Of a DNA stretch of 5,438 nt, positions 4,770-5,438 are shown one piece after another (position 1 is the first letter of the stretch; the number at the start of each line of letters is the position of its first letter). The stretch is from Halobacteriovoraceae bacterium. Lineage in GTDB: Bacteria > Bdellovibrionota > Bacteriovoracia > Bacteriovoracales > Bacteriovoracaceae. Made by a program: the position numbers and the translations under genes. The notes beneath the pieces are model-generated. The model searched no databases and was not told the DNA's origin. It saw nothing but the letters and a program-made list of their open reading frames with translations. Where the stretch lies: positions 1 to 5,438 of the forward strand of contig JABJPQ010000207.1 in the NCBI GenBank assembly GCA_018663815.1, in the 5' to 3' direction.

Positions 4770-5438
4770 AATCAATCAAGCCTATCTAAAATAAACCTGC
4801 TTCCTGAGCATATTATCGACCAAATAAAAGCTGGGGAAGTTATTGAGCGCCCCTCAACTTTAATAAAAGAAATCATTGAAAACTCAGTAGATGCAAACTC
4901 GACAAAAATTGAAATCCATTTGAGAGAAAATGGGCTTGAACTTATAAGTATCATTGATAATGGTTTTGGAATTTCACACCAAGAACTTCCCCTTGCCTTT
5001 TGCAGACATGCAACAAGTAAAATTAATCACTTCGAAGACCTCTACCATCTAAGCTCTTACGGTTTTCGAGGGGAAGCACTCGCTAGTATCGCTAGTATTA
5101 GTCGAGTGACCTGTGAGTCTCAGACCAAAAATGGTTGGGGGTTAATCAAAATCTCTGGAGGAGAAACTCTCACCTACCAACATGAAGCCCAAGCCAATAC
5201 TGAAACTGGGACTCAATTGTTTATAAAAGATTTATTTTACAATACTCCTGTCAGAATGAAGTTTATTCAATCAAAAACCTCTGAGAAAAATCACTTAAAA
5301 AAGATACTTAATTCTTTTTTATTAACTCAGTACCAAATTGAATTTTCAATTAAATGGGACGATAAAGAGAAAGAATACTATCAACCAAGAACAAATCCTG
5401 CTGATCGCATAAAAGATGTTCTTTTTAAAAATAAAGAT
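4767..5438 (+). CDS. mutL: DNA mismatch repair protein MutL, N-terminal part, cut by window edge
   Basis: MutL couples mismatch recognition by MutS to downstream repair steps, using a GHKL-type ATPase. 224 codons are visible, in frame to the window edge; the whole protein is usually about 600 residues. All N-terminal ATPase motifs are present. KAGEVIERPS (21-30) is followed by the catalytic glutamate E35 and the magnesium ligand N39 in KEIIENSVDA. DNGFG (64-68) is the adenine-binding loop, then RHATSK (80-85) and the MutL/PMS signature GFRGEAL (99-105). LFYNTPVR (156-163) begins the second subdomain. The usual IAAGE reads IKAGE here. The start at 4767 is the only upstream ATG in frame, and the preceding ATG at 4762 stops after two codons. 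The gap to the cyclase is 23 bases with no terminator or clear ribosome binding site, so co-transcription is possible. Whether the C-terminal part carries the endonuclease motif cannot be seen. Confidence 0.95.
   Translation, partial: MNQSSLSKINLLPEHIIDQIKAGEVIERPSTLIKEIIENSVDANSTKIEIHLRENGLELISIIDNGFGISHQELPLAFCRHATSKINHFEDLYHLSSYGFRGEALASIASISRVTCESQTKNGWGLIKISGGETLTYQHEAQANTETGTQLFIKDLFYNTPVRMKFIQSKTSEKNHLKKILNSFLLTQYQIEFSIKWDDKEKEYYQPRTNPADRIKDVLFKNKD

Noticed and set aside
4583..4789. 68-codon plus-strand open frame spanning the cyclase end and mutL start
   Set aside because: It is an alternative frame of the GGDEF domain C terminus that runs into mutL, with no family resemblance.
4772..4954. 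60-codon minus-strand open frame
   Set aside because: It is antisense to the MutL ATPase motifs, which are conserved in the plus-strand frame.

Overview
The window shows ordinary chromosomal gene organisation from a low-G+C, Gram-negative-type bacterium. Two genes point towards the Bdellovibrionota. One is an FHA-GGDEF diguanylate cyclase with the same architecture as Bdellovibrio DgcB. The other is a FadB-type fatty-acid oxidation protein. The AT-rich composition and codon use fit a marine Bacteriovorax/Halobacteriovorax-like predator better than the G+C-richer Bdellovibrio bacteriovorus. This assignment is inference from gene content, not from a marker gene.

Layout. Positions 1-1181 (minus strand) hold the N-terminal half of fadB, cut by the left window edge. 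Positions 1182-1333 are a divergent intergenic region of 152 bases. It holds the ribosome binding sites of both flanking genes, weak promoter candidates, a spaced inverted repeat with GCGCTG/CAGCGC cores, and a 10-bp palindrome. Positions 1334-2467 (plus strand) encode a short-chain-type acyl-CoA dehydrogenase. Two bases later, glucose-6-phosphate isomerase (pgi) runs 2470-3750, probably on the same transcript. A 78-base gap carries a good sigma70-like promoter and an AATGG-based palindrome. It is followed by the FHA-GGDEF cyclase at 3829-4743, and 23 bases later by the N-terminal part of mutL (4767 to the right edge).

How the genes fit together. fadB and the acyl-CoA dehydrogenase are divergent neighbours and would supply the first three steps of beta-oxidation: dehydrogenation, hydration and the second dehydrogenation. 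pgi is tightly coupled to the dehydrogenase, which could tie lipid breakdown to hexose-phosphate interconversion. The diguanylate cyclase makes c-di-GMP, and its Bdellovibrio counterpart controls prey invasion. It sits just before the mismatch-repair gene mutL with no visible functional link. There is no mobile element, CRISPR array, tRNA or rRNA. I found no convincing new multi-gene system. The points most worth a second look are the cyclase with its threonine-bearing N-terminal tail, the two putative operator regions and the dehydrogenase-pgi pairing.
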